Positions 15,850 to 23,282 of a stretch of DNA of 64,000 nucleotides are shown here, piece by piece (position 1 is the first letter of the stretch; every line of letters begins with the position of its first letter). This stretch comes from Streptomyces zhaozhouensis (GTDB taxonomy: Bacteria; Actinomycetota; Actinomycetes; Streptomycetales; Streptomycetaceae): positions 62,001 through 126,000 of the forward strand of contig NZ_OCNE01000008.1 of NCBI RefSeq assembly GCF_900230195.1, in the 5' to 3' direction. Below the pieces are notes generated by a model, which was not told the DNA's origin, did not search any database, and was given only the letters and a program-made list of their open reading frames with translations. Made by a program: the position numbers and the translations under genes.

Positions 15850-16030
15850 ACAGCTCGCTACGGGAAGGGGAAGCCCTATCGCGTCGGTGGCATCCCCGGC
15901 GTGCGCGACCGCTCGTTCGAGACGCTGGAGGATGTCAGGGCATGGCTCCGCCGGTCCTCCGTGGACGAGGAGCGCGGCGACTCCGTGGATCCGCGTCAGG
16001 GCGACGTCACGCTCGCCGACCACGTCACGG
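15846..16030 (+). pseudogene. Tyrosine integrase N-terminal fragment
   Basis: Residues YGKGKPYRVGGIPGVRDRSF, ETLEDVRAWLRRSSVDEERG and DSVDPRQGDVTLADHVTGEW match the arm-binding N-terminal domain of SAM-like tyrosine recombinases (pattern Y/WRVRY...RSFxxxxxAxxWL...GxYVDPRAGxVT). Unrelated sequence follows and a stop comes at about 16122. The catalytic domain is missing. Confidence 0.6.
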
Positions 16031-16123
16031 GGGAGTGGACGCCGGGCAAGGGCGGGGCCCCAAGACCCGGCCCCGAACGCCCGCCGTGGATCGCAAGGCT
16101 GCGGCGGCGTATAGCCTTGTGAC

Positions 16124-16954
16124 ATGCTCCCCGAAGTCCTCGCCACCCGCTATGTCACCCCGTTGCGGGAGGGCGGATCGCTCCCCGGGATCGTCGAGGC
16201 GGACGATCTGGGTACCTATGTCATGAAGTTCACCGGTGCCGGCCAGGGGCCCAAGTCGCTGGTGTCGGAGGTGGTCTGCGGCGGGCTGGCGCGCAGGCTC
16301 GGGCTGCGGGTGCCGGAGCTGGTGGTGATCGGGCTGGACCCGGTGATCGGGTTGGCCGAGCCGGACCAGGAGGTCCAGGAGCTGCTGAAGGCGAGCGCCG
16401 GTGCCAACCTGGGGATGGACTACCTGCCGGGGTCGATCGGCTTCGACCCGCTGGCCTACCGCGTGGACCCGGTCGAGGCCGGCCGGGTGGTCTGGTTCGA
16501 CGCGCTGGTCAACAACGTGGACCGGTCCTGGCGCAATCCCAACCTGCTGGTGTGGCACGGCGACCTGTGGCTGATCGACCACGGCGCCGCGCTGATCTGG
16601 CACCACAACTGGCCGTCGGCCACCGCCTCGGCGGCCCGCGGCTTCGCCGCCGCCGACCACGCGCTGGCGCCGTTCGCGCCCGATGTGGCGGCCGCGGACG
16701 CGGCGTTGGCGCCGCTGGTCACGGCCGAGCTGCTCGACGAGGTGCTGGCGGAGGTGCCCGACGCGTGGCTGGGGCCCGAGCCCGGCCTGGCGGAGCCCGC
16801 CGCGCTGCGGGCCGCCTACCGCGAGACGCTGCTGAGCCGGGTCGCCACCGTCGGCGCGCGCGTCGAGCTGGGCACCAGGACCGAACGCCGGGGCTCCGGC
16901 GCCCCCGGCTGGCTGACCGGCCGGCCCGAGGCCACCGAGGGAGCCACCCGATGA
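16124..16954 (+). CDS. HipA-like kinase-fold protein
   Basis: 276 aa of the short HipA-like (HipA_2) group: EADDLGTYVMKFTGAGQGPK (ATP-loop Lys), then a middle with NLGMDYLPGSIGFDP and a catalytic-like stretch VVWFDALVNNVDRSWRNPNL LVWHGDLWLIDHGAAL. DALVNNVDRSWRNPN plus LIDHG correspond to the HipA catalytic Asp/Asn and metal-binding Asp segments. Length is normal for this group, and no HipB antitoxin lies upstream. A -10-like TATAGC sits about 10 bases before the ATG, so the message is probably leaderless. It overlaps the DUF3037 gene by 4 bases. Substrate and role are unknown. Confidence 0.85.
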   Translation: MLPEVLATRYVTPLREGGSLPGIVEADDLGTYVMKFTGAGQGPKSLVSEVVCGGLARRLGLRVPELVVIGLDPVIGLAEPDQEVQELLKASAGANLGMDYLPGSIGFDPLAYRVDPVEAGRVVWFDALVNNVDRSWRNPNLLVWHGDLWLIDHGAALIWHHNWPSATASAARGFAAADHALAPFAPDVAAADAALAPLVTAELLDEVLAEVPDAWLGPEPGLAEPAALRAAYRETLLSRVATVGARVELGTRTERRGSGAPGWLTGRPEATEGATR

Positions 16955-17352
16955 CGCGGGCCCCCGAGGCGCCGGAGCGCGCCGTCTTCGAGTACGCGCT
17001 GCTGCGCGTGGTGCCCCGCGTCGAGCGCGGCGAGGCGATCAACGCGGGCGTGCTGCTCTACTCGCGCCCCCGCTCCTTCCTCGCGGCCCGCGTCCATCTC
17101 GACACCGCGCGGCTGCTGGCGCTCGATCCGACGGCGGACGTCGAGGGCGTGCGCGCCGCGTTGCGCGCCGTGGAGCGGGTGTGCGACGGAGGGCCGGGCG
17201 CGGGCGCGGCGGCGGGCGACGAGGCGGGGCGCAGGTTCCGCTGGCTGATCGCCCCGCGCAGCACGGTCGTCCAACCCGGGCCGGTTCACACCGGTTTGAC
17301 CGCCGACCCGGACGCCGAGCTGGAGCGGCTCCTGGGGGTCCTCGTGCGGTGA
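16951..17352 (+). CDS. DUF3037 family protein
   Basis: 133 aa beginning MTRAPEAPERAVFEYALLRV, then VPRVERGEAINAGVLLYSRP and a helical C-terminus ending LERLLGVLVR. This matches the DUF3037 family, for which no function is established. The start overlaps the stop of the HipA-like gene (ATGA), so the two are made together; HipA-like/DUF3037 pairs recur in actinobacteria. That suggests a functional couple, perhaps a kinase with its substrate or regulator, which is inference. Confidence 0.85.
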   Translation: MTRAPEAPERAVFEYALLRVVPRVERGEAINAGVLLYSRPRSFLAARVHLDTARLLALDPTADVEGVRAALRAVERVCDGGPGAGAAAGDEAGRRFRWLIAPRSTVVQPGPVHTGLTADPDAELERLLGVLVR

Positions 17353-17390
17353 GGGGGACCGGCGGGGTTCCGCGCTGTCAGTCCCGGATG

Positions 17391-17416
17391 GTAGTTACTA
17401 CACGGTAGGAGCTACC
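17391..17416. promoter_or_regulatory. Two adjacent palindromes upstream of the SDR operon
   Basis: GTAGTTACTAC (17391-17401) and GGTAGGAGCTACC (17404-17416) are both perfect inverted repeats, with centres 14 bases apart, ending about 47 bases before the start at 17464. Two half-turn-spaced sites are typical for a TetR-type dimer pair. The regulator is not in the window. Confidence 0.5.
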
Positions 17417-17463
17417 CGTGCCCGAACGGGGCGCGTCACTCGACGGCGAGGAGATGCAGAGCA

Positions 17464-18225
17464 ATGACCACCACCGAGCAGCGCGTGGCGCTGGTGACGG
17501 GGGCGGCCCGGGGGATCGGCGCCGCCACCGCCGTCCGGCTGGCCGCCGACGGCCACCGGGTCGCCGTGCTTGACCTGACGGAGGACGCCGGGCGGGAGAC
17601 CGTCGCCGCCGTCGAGGCGGCCGGCGGCAGCGCCCTGGCGGTCGGCTGCGACGTCTCGGACGCGGACGCGGTGCGCTCCGCCGTCGACCGCGTCGCCGAG
17701 CGGCTCGGGCCCCCGCGAATCCTGGTGAACAACGCGGGTGTCCTGCGGGACAACCTCCTGTTCAAGATGAGCGAGACCGACTGGGACACCGTGCTCGGCG
17801 TCCACCTGCGCGGCGCGTTCCTCGTCTCCCGCGCGTGTCAGCAGCACATGGTCGAGGCCGGGTTCGGCCGGATCGTCAATCTCTCCTCCAGCTCCGCCCT
17901 GGGAAACCGGGGCCAGGCCAACTACGCGGCGGCCAAGGCCGGGCTCCAGGGCTTCACGAAGACGCTCGCCATCGAGCTGGGCAAGTTCGGCGTCACGGTC
18001 AACGCGGTGGCGCCCGGCTTCATCGCCACCGACATGACGGCCGCCACCGCCGACCGGGTCGGCGTCTCGTTCGAGGACTTCCAGCAGGCCGCGGCGGACC
18101 GCATCCCGGTGCGCCGGGTCGGGAGGCCGGAGGACATCGCGCACGCCATCTCGTTCTTCACCAGTGACGCCGCCGGCTTCGTCTCCGGTCAGGTGCTCTA
18201 CGTCGCCGGAGGCCCCCTTGACTGA
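17464..18225 (+). CDS. fabG: 3-oxoacyl-ACP reductase-like SDR
   Basis: 253-aa classical short-chain dehydrogenase, probably NADPH-dependent reduction of 3-oxoacyl-ACP/CoA. Cofactor motif TGAARGIGAA, then NNAG (ILVNNAGVLRDN), catalytic Ser in NLSSSSALGNRGQ, YxxxK (ANYAAAKAG) and C-terminal GFIATDMT. FabG fits best, but a secondary FabG-like enzyme is possible because no other fatty-acid genes adjoin. The start ATG follows GAGGAGATGCAGAGCA. Its stop overlaps the next SDR gene, which starts with TTG. Two palindromes just upstream imply repression by a separate factor. Confidence 0.85.
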   Translation: MTTTEQRVALVTGAARGIGAATAVRLAADGHRVAVLDLTEDAGRETVAAVEAAGGSALAVGCDVSDADAVRSAVDRVAERLGPPRILVNNAGVLRDNLLFKMSETDWDTVLGVHLRGAFLVSRACQQHMVEAGFGRIVNLSSSSALGNRGQANYAAAKAGLQGFTKTLAIELGKFGVTVNAVAPGFIATDMTAATADRVGVSFEDFQQAAADRIPVRRVGRPEDIAHAISFFTSDAAGFVSGQVLYVAGGPLD

Positions 18226-19009
18226 CAACGAGCCGCGCGACGAGCGGCACGAGACCGGCTCCGACCGCGCCGACGCGCCCGTCGCCCTGGTCAGCGGCGG
18301 CACCCGGGGCATCGGCTTCGGCGTCGCCCAGGCGCTCATCGCCCGGGGCGACCGGGTCTGCGTGACCGGCCGCGACCCCGAACGACTGGCCGAGGCGGTC
18401 GCCGAGTTGGGCCCGCACGCGATGGGCGTCGCCGGCAAGGCGCACGACCCCGCCCACCAGAAGGAGGCGGTCGAGCGGGTCCTCGACTCCTGGGGCCGGA
18501 TCGACCACCTGGTCAACAACGCGGGCAGCAACCCGGCGTTCTGCCAGCTCACGGAGATCGAGCCGACGCTGCTTGCGAAGATCTTCGAGATCAACGTGCT
18601 CTCCGCCTTCGGCTTCGCCCGGGGCGTGTGGGAGGCGTGGCAGCGCGAGCACGGCGGCACGATCGTCAACGTCTCCTCGATCGCGGGGCTCGGCGCCACC
18701 CCCCTGATCGGCGGGTACGGCATCACCAAGGCCGCGATGATCAACATGACGCAGCAGCTCGCCCAGGAGATGGCGCCCCAGGTCCGGGTCAACGTGGTGG
18801 CGCCCGCCGTCGTCAAGACCCGGTTCGCCAGCCCGCTCTACGAGGGGAACGAGGAGGCGGTGTCCTCGGTCTATCCGCTGAAGCGGCTGGGCGTCCCCGA
18901 GGACGTGGCCGCCGCCGTCGCGTTCCTCACCTCGGAGGCGGCGGGCTGGATCACGGGGGAGACCCTGGTGCTCGACGGCGGCGTCCGGCTCAACGCCAAC
19001 CTGGGCTGA
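18218..19009 (+). CDS. SDR family oxidoreductase
   Basis: 263-aa classical SDR: SGGTRGIGFGVAQALIARGD, NNAGSNPAF, VNVSSIAGLGATPLIGGYGI TKAAM (Ser, Tyr, Lys) and LVLDGGVRL at the end. TTG at 18218 was chosen as start because GGAGG lies 5-6 bases before it, and it overlaps the previous stop by 8 bases; there is no ATG/GTG in a sensible place. Coupled expression with the FabG-like enzyme suggests consecutive or alternative redox steps on acyl or related substrates. The substrate is unknown. A strong hairpin follows. Confidence 0.87.
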   Translation: MTDNEPRDERHETGSDRADAPVALVSGGTRGIGFGVAQALIARGDRVCVTGRDPERLAEAVAELGPHAMGVAGKAHDPAHQKEAVERVLDSWGRIDHLVNNAGSNPAFCQLTEIEPTLLAKIFEINVLSAFGFARGVWEAWQREHGGTIVNVSSIAGLGATPLIGGYGITKAAMINMTQQLAQEMAPQVRVNVVAPAVVKTRFASPLYEGNEEAVSSVYPLKRLGVPEDVAAAVAFLTSEAAGWITGETLVLDGGVRLNANLG

Positions 19010-19023
19010 GCCGGCGACACGCG

Positions 19024-19055
19024 GTACCGGCCGGAGTGTCAGTGCCGGCCGGTAC
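19024..19055. terminator. Hairpin terminator after the SDR operon
   Basis: GTACCGGCCGG and CCGGCCGGTAC form a perfect 11-bp stem around a 10-base loop, 15 bases after the SDR stop codon. There is no T-run, as is usual in this kind of genome. Confidence 0.7.
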
Positions 19056-19124
19056 GTTGTGAGACACACCGCGCCGCACCGGCGGCGCGGTCAACTCACC
19101 GCGTGATCTCGGAGGTTGACGGAC

Positions 19125-19817
19125 GTGATCGACAAGCTGCCCGACTCCTGGCAGAAGGTGCTGGGCGAGGAGCTGGACCAGCCCTACTTCAAGGAGCTGA
19201 CCGCGTTCGTCGAGGAGCAGCGGGCCGCGGGGCCCGTCTACCCGCCGGAGGACGAGGTCTTCGCGGCGCTGGACGCCACGCCCTTCGAGGACGTCAAGGT
19301 CCTCGTCCTCGGGCAGGACCCCTACCACGGCGCGGGCCAGGGCCACGGCCTGTGCTTCTCCGTCCGGCCCGGCGTCCGCGTCCCGCCCTCCCTGCGGAAC
19401 ATCTACAAGGAGATGCACGCGGACCTGGGCCTGCCGATCCCGGACAACGGCTATCTGATGCCCTGGGCGCGACAGGGGGTCCTGCTGCTGAACGCGGTGC
19501 TCACGGTGCGCGCCGGCGAGGCCAACTCGCACAAGGGCATGGGCTGGGAGCGGTTCACGGACGCGGTGATCCGCGCCGTCTCCGACCGCCCCGACCCGGC
19601 GGTCTTCGTGCTCTGGGGCGCCTACGCCCGCAAGAAGCTCCCGCTGATCGACACCGCGCGGCACGCGGTCGTCGAGGGCGCGCACCCGTCGCCGCTTTCG
19701 GCGAAGAAGTTCCTCGGCTCCCGCCCGTTCACGCGGATCAACGAGGCCATCGCCGCGCAGGGCCACTCCCCGGTGGACTGGCGCCTGCCCGACCTCGCGC
19801 CCGGCCTGCCGGGCTGA
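19125..19817 (+). CDS. ung: Uracil-DNA glycosylase
   Basis: Family 1 UNG, 230 aa; it removes uracil from DNA for base-excision repair. The water-activating loop GQDPYHGAGQGHGLCFSV, the uracil pocket (LLLNAVLTVRAGEANSHKGM) and the leucine loop HPSPLSA are all present, so it should be active. GTG at 19125 is preferred to TTG at 19116, because GGAGG (19111-19115) is 9 bases from the GTG but touches the TTG. It stands alone between two hairpins. Confidence 0.95.
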   Translation: MIDKLPDSWQKVLGEELDQPYFKELTAFVEEQRAAGPVYPPEDEVFAALDATPFEDVKVLVLGQDPYHGAGQGHGLCFSVRPGVRVPPSLRNIYKEMHADLGLPIPDNGYLMPWARQGVLLLNAVLTVRAGEANSHKGMGWERFTDAVIRAVSDRPDPAVFVLWGAYARKKLPLIDTARHAVVEGAHPSPLSAKKFLGSRPFTRINEAIAAQGHSPVDWRLPDLAPGLPG

Positions 19818-19827
19818 CCCGGCCGCG

Positions 19828-19860
19828 GGCCGTCCCGTTCCGCTTCGGCACGGGACGGCC
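19828..19860. terminator. Hairpin terminator after ung
   Basis: GGCCGTCCCGT pairs perfectly with ACGGGACGGCC (11 bp) around the loop TCCGCTTCGGC, starting 11 bases after the ung stop codon. No T-run. Confidence 0.7.
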
Positions 19861-19999
19861 TCGGCCGCCGGCCGTCGGGCGCCGCCGAGGGGGCGGTCCG
19901 ACGGGGTGTTCGGGGTCCGCGCGGGCACGCGTATGCTGCCGATCCCGCGCCCACCGCCCGGGCGCGGACCACCGCACACCTACACCGAGGAGCATTGCC

Positions 20000-20902
20000 G
20001 TGAAGGTCGGCGTGATCGGGCTCGGGGACATCGCCCACAAGGCATATTTGCCGGTACTCAGCACGCGCCCCGGGATCAGCCTCCACCTGCACACCCGTTC
20101 GGCCGACACCCTGGAGCGGGCCGGCGCGACCCATCGGCTGCCTCCCGACGCGCTCCACCGCGACCTGGGCTCGCTGCTGTCCGCCGGCCTCGACGCGGCC
20201 TTCGTGCACACGCCCACGGCGACCCACCCGGAGATCGTCACCCGGCTGCTCACCGCCGGCATAGCCACCTATGTCGACAAACCGCTGGCCGACGAGGCGT
20301 CGGAGGCCAGACGGCTGGTCGAGCTCGCCGACACCCTCGGCGTCTCCCTCGCCGTCGGCTTCAACCGCCGCTTCGCGCCCGCCTACGCCCAGTGCCTGGA
20401 GGGCCCACGCGACCTGATCGTCCTGCAGAAGCACCGCAGGGGGTTGCCCGAGGACCCGCGCCGCATGGTCTTCGACGACTTCATCCACGTGGTCGACACC
20501 CTGCGCTTCCTCGCCCCCGCCGCCGTGGACCAGGTGCGGGTGAGCGCCCGCGTCGTGGAGGGGCTGCTGCACCACGTGGTGCTGCACCTGTCGGGCGACG
20601 GCTTCACCGCCGTCGGCGCGATGAACCACCTGTCGGGATCGTCCGAGGAGGTCCTGGAGGTCTCGGGCCAGGACACCAAGCGCGAGGTCCGCAACCTCGC
20701 CGAGGTCATCGACCACCGGGGCCAGCCCAGCGTCCGCCGCCGGGGCGACTGGGTGCCGGTGGCCAGGCAGCGCGGCATCGAGCAGGCCGTGCACGCGTTC
20801 CTCGACGCGGTGCGCACCGGCCACACGCTGGACGCGCAGGACGCGCTGCTCACCCACGAGCTGTGCGAGCGGGTGGTGCGGGAGGCCCAGGGCCGTGCCT
20901 GA
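20000..20902 (+). CDS. Gfo/Idh/MocA family oxidoreductase
   Basis: 300 aa. N-terminal Rossmann domain VKVGVIGLGDIAHKAYLPVL, then the family's EKP-like motif as YVDKPLADEASEA and the C-terminal alpha/beta domain starting GFNRRFAPAY. His residues in DDFIHVVDTLRF stand where the family keeps its catalytic His. It is likely an NAD(P)-dependent dehydrogenase of a sugar or other polyol; the substrate cannot be told. The start GTG 20000 has GAGGAG 8 bases before it. It is a single gene, convergent with uppP. Confidence 0.88.
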   Translation: MKVGVIGLGDIAHKAYLPVLSTRPGISLHLHTRSADTLERAGATHRLPPDALHRDLGSLLSAGLDAAFVHTPTATHPEIVTRLLTAGIATYVDKPLADEASEARRLVELADTLGVSLAVGFNRRFAPAYAQCLEGPRDLIVLQKHRRGLPEDPRRMVFDDFIHVVDTLRFLAPAAVDQVRVSARVVEGLLHHVVLHLSGDGFTAVGAMNHLSGSSEEVLEVSGQDTKREVRNLAEVIDHRGQPSVRRRGDWVPVARQRGIEQAVHAFLDAVRTGHTLDAQDALLTHELCERVVREAQGRA

Positions 20903-20953
20903 GTCCCGGCGGGGGCGTGCGCGCGAGGTCGGCCGCGCCCACGCCCCGGTCCC

Positions 20954-21886
20954 TCAGCCGGCGGCCACCCAGCCCGCGGCCTGCTCGCCGGTGGTCACCT
21001 CGGCGGGGGTCTCGAACTCCTCGCCCGCGTGCGGCTCCACCACGCCGAACCAGATCAGGACCAGCAGCACCAGCCCCACGCCGATCCGGTACCAGACGAA
21101 CGGCATGAAGCTGCGGGTGGTGATCCACTTCATGAACCAGGCGATGATCGCGTAGCCCACCAGGAAGGCGATCAGCGTCGCCAGGATCGTCGGCCCCCAC
21201 GAGACGTGGGTGTCCTCGCCGCCGATCTTCGTCAGCTCGTACCCTCCCGAGGCCAGTACCGCGGGGATGGCCAGCAGGAACGAGTAGCGGGCCGCCGCCT
21301 CCCTGCGGTACCCGAGGAACAGCCCGCCGGTGATGGTCGCGCCCGAGCGGGAGACGCCCGGCACCAGCGCCATGGCCTGCGCGAAGCCGAAGAGCAGGCC
21401 GTCCCTGACGGTCAACTGCTCCAGGTCCTTGCGCTGTTTGACGGCCCGGTGCCGCCCGCCGGTGCTGTCCCGGGAGGCCATCCGGTCCGCGACGCCGAGG
21501 ATGATGCCGAGCACGATCAGGTTGACCGCGATCAGCCGCAGGTCACGGAACGGCCCCTCGATCGCCTCCTGGAACGTCAGCCCCAGCACGCCGATCGGGA
21601 TGGAGCCGATGATGACCAGCCAGCCCATGCGCGCGTCCGGGTCGGAACGCGTCGAGCGGTCGGTCAGCGAACGGAGCCAGGCCCGTGTCACCCGCGCGAT
21701 GTCCTTGCGGAAGTAGATCAGCACCGCCACCTCGGTGCCGATCTGGCAGACGGCGGTGAAGGCGGCGCCCGGGTCCTCGAAACCGCCCGCCACGGCGGCC
21801 AGTCGCAGATGGGCGCTTGAGGAGATGGGCAGAAACTCCGTCAGCCCCTGGACCAGCCCAAGAATGATTGATTCGAACCACGACAT
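20954..21886 (-). CDS. uppP: Undecaprenyl-diphosphatase
   Basis: 310-aa membrane enzyme that dephosphorylates undecaprenyl diphosphate to recycle the peptidoglycan lipid carrier; family members give bacitracin resistance. Family motifs: GLVQGLTEFLPISSSAHLRL (catalytic Glu and Ser) and ALVPGVSRSGATITGGLFLG (conserved Arg), with about eight membrane helices. ATG 21886 gives the standard N-terminus MSWFESIILGLVQGL; the upstream extension is not family sequence. It is a monocistronic-looking gene, convergent with the Gfo/Idh/MocA gene. Confidence 0.95.
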   Translation of the reverse strand: MSWFESIILGLVQGLTEFLPISSSAHLRLAAVAGGFEDPGAAFTAVCQIGTEVAVLIYFRKDIARVTRAWLRSLTDRSTRSDPDARMGWLVIIGSIPIGVLGLTFQEAIEGPFRDLRLIAVNLIVLGIILGVADRMASRDSTGGRHRAVKQRKDLEQLTVRDGLLFGFAQAMALVPGVSRSGATITGGLFLGYRREAAARYSFLLAIPAVLASGGYELTKIGGEDTHVSWGPTILATLIAFLVGYAIIAWFMKWITTRSFMPFVWYRIGVGLVLLVLIWFGVVEPHAGEEFETPAEVTTGEQAAGWVAAG

Positions 21887-22213
21887 GAACGGTGCGCGTA
21901 TCCCTGGAAGAGGCCGACGCAAGAGGTCGACGAGGCGACGGAGGAACGGGGCGGGCCGACGAGCGGCGCGCGGCTTGGTCGACGGTGGGTGTGCAACGGT
22001 GCGAGCGAGGTCACTCTAGGCGAGCGCCGCAACAATCGGTGAACACCGCGTGTCCCACGTCTGGCGCACCAGAAAAGCGTTCGACCGCCGCTCCGGCACC
22101 CGCCACCCTAGGGTCGGCGTTCCTCCCGGCGGGCCCGCCGCGCCGTTGGCGCACGCCGGCGCGGGCGCGCCCCGGCGTGCGCCGCCCGACCGGGCCGGAG
22201 GGAGAATGCCGGG
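21887..22213. other. Intergenic region between divergent uppP and the spermidine-synthase-like gene
   Basis: 327 bases holding the two divergent promoters. No conserved frame, hairpin or clear operator was recognised. The open frames crossing it have no ribosome binding site and no family signature. Confidence 0.5.
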
Positions 22214-23101
22214 ATGGAAACGTCCCCGCCCGCACCGGAAGGGGCGCCCGGGGAGGCGCCCGACGCGCTCCCCGAGGTGCGGCCCGTCGACCTCGGCATC
22301 GCCCGGCTGCTGCCGGACGTGGACCGGCCGGCGGCCTGGCTGCTGACCGTGGACGACGCCCCGCAGTCCTATGTGGACCTGGAGGAGCCCACCCATCTGG
22401 AGTTCGAGTACCTCCGGCGCCTCGGGCACGTCGTGGACGCCGCCGCCCCCGCCGGCGCGCCGCTGCGCGTGCTGCACCTGGGCGGCGGCGCGCTGACCCT
22501 GCCGCGCTATGTCGCGGCCACCCGCCCCGGCTCGGCGCAGCGCGCCGTGGAGGGCGACGCACGGCTGGCGGCGCTGGTCGCCGAACGTCTGCCCCTGCCG
22601 CCCGACTCCGGGATCGCGCTCACCGTGGCCGACGCCCGCGACGCCGTCGAGGCGGCGCCGCCGGGCGCGGTCGACCTGCTGGTCGCCGACGTCTTCGGCG
22701 GCTCCCGGGTGCCGGCCCGGGTCACCACGCTCGACTACGCCGCCGCGGCGGCCCGCGCCCTGCGTCCCGGCGGCCTCTACGCCGCCAACCTGGCCGACGC
22801 CGCGCCTTTCGGGTTTCTCTGTTCCCAACTCGCCACGCTGGGAGTGCGCTTCGCCGAGCTGTGCCTGCTGGCCGAGCCCGCCGTGCTGCGCGGGCGCCGG
22901 TTCGGCAACGTGGTCGTGGTCGCCTCAGACGCCCCGCTCCCGCTCGCCGCCCTGGCGCGCGGGGCCGCCGCCGACCCGTTCCCCGCCCGGCTCGTCGCGG
23001 ACGGCGAGCTGACCCGGCTGGTCGGCGACGCGCGCCCGGTGGAGGAGGCGACCGCGGTGCCCTCCCCGAGGCCGCCGGCCGACGCCTTCCGCGTCGGCTG
23101 A
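22214..23101 (+). CDS. Spermidine synthase-like methyltransferase-fold protein
   Basis: 295 aa. After a Pro-rich N-terminus come WLLTVDDAPQSYVDLEEPTH LEFEYLRRLG and LRVLHLGGGALTLPRYVAAT (the SAM/dcSAM loop), then VDLLVADVFGGSRVPARVTT LDYAAAAARALRPGG. This is the PABMT fold of spermidine-synthase-like proteins. The typical aminopropyl-acceptor motif GG(D/E)G is replaced by LGGGALTLPR, so true spermidine synthesis is doubtful. Its homologues in Streptomyces are annotated only as fused or spermidine-synthase-like. It is a single gene with a hairpin after the stop. Confidence 0.8.
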   Translation: METSPPAPEGAPGEAPDALPEVRPVDLGIARLLPDVDRPAAWLLTVDDAPQSYVDLEEPTHLEFEYLRRLGHVVDAAAPAGAPLRVLHLGGGALTLPRYVAATRPGSAQRAVEGDARLAALVAERLPLPPDSGIALTVADARDAVEAAPPGAVDLLVADVFGGSRVPARVTTLDYAAAAARALRPGGLYAANLADAAPFGFLCSQLATLGVRFAELCLLAEPAVLRGRRFGNVVVVASDAPLPLAALARGAAADPFPARLVADGELTRLVGDARPVEEATAVPSPRPPADAFRVG

Positions 23102-23118
23102 CGCTTCGGCGCGCGAAC

Positions 23119-23155
23119 GGCGGGCGGGGCCGTCACTCCGACGACCCCGCCCGCC
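23119..23155. terminator. Hairpin terminator after the spermidine-synthase-like gene
   Basis: GGCGGGCGGGG pairs with CCCCGCCCGCC (11 bp, perfect) around a 15-base loop, 17 bases after the stop codon; the genes on both sides converge here. Confidence 0.65.
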
Positions 23156-23183
23156 CCGCGAGAAACGTTCCCCTCGGATCGGC

Positions 23184-23282
23184 TCAGCCCGGCTCGTGCC
23201 AGCCCAGCTCGCGCCAGACCAGCTCGGTCCAGTTCGGCTCGTGCCAGCCCAGCTCGGTGCGGCTCAGTCCGGTCCGGCTCAG
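23184..23282. repeat. Degenerate short tandem repeats between convergent genes
   Basis: About 100 bases made of a 10-14 base motif repeated with variation: CCAGCTCGGTCCAGTTCGGC, CTCGTGCCAGCCCAG (twice) and GCTCAGTCCGGTCCGGCTCAG. They lie just beyond the stop of the 23279-24412 gene. No protein reading is plausible (it would give a run like GLSRTELGWHEPNWTEL). Confidence 0.7.

Noticed and set aside
23184..23282. CRISPR-like array
   Set aside because: Repeat units are 10-14 bases, drift from copy to copy and have no regular spacers.
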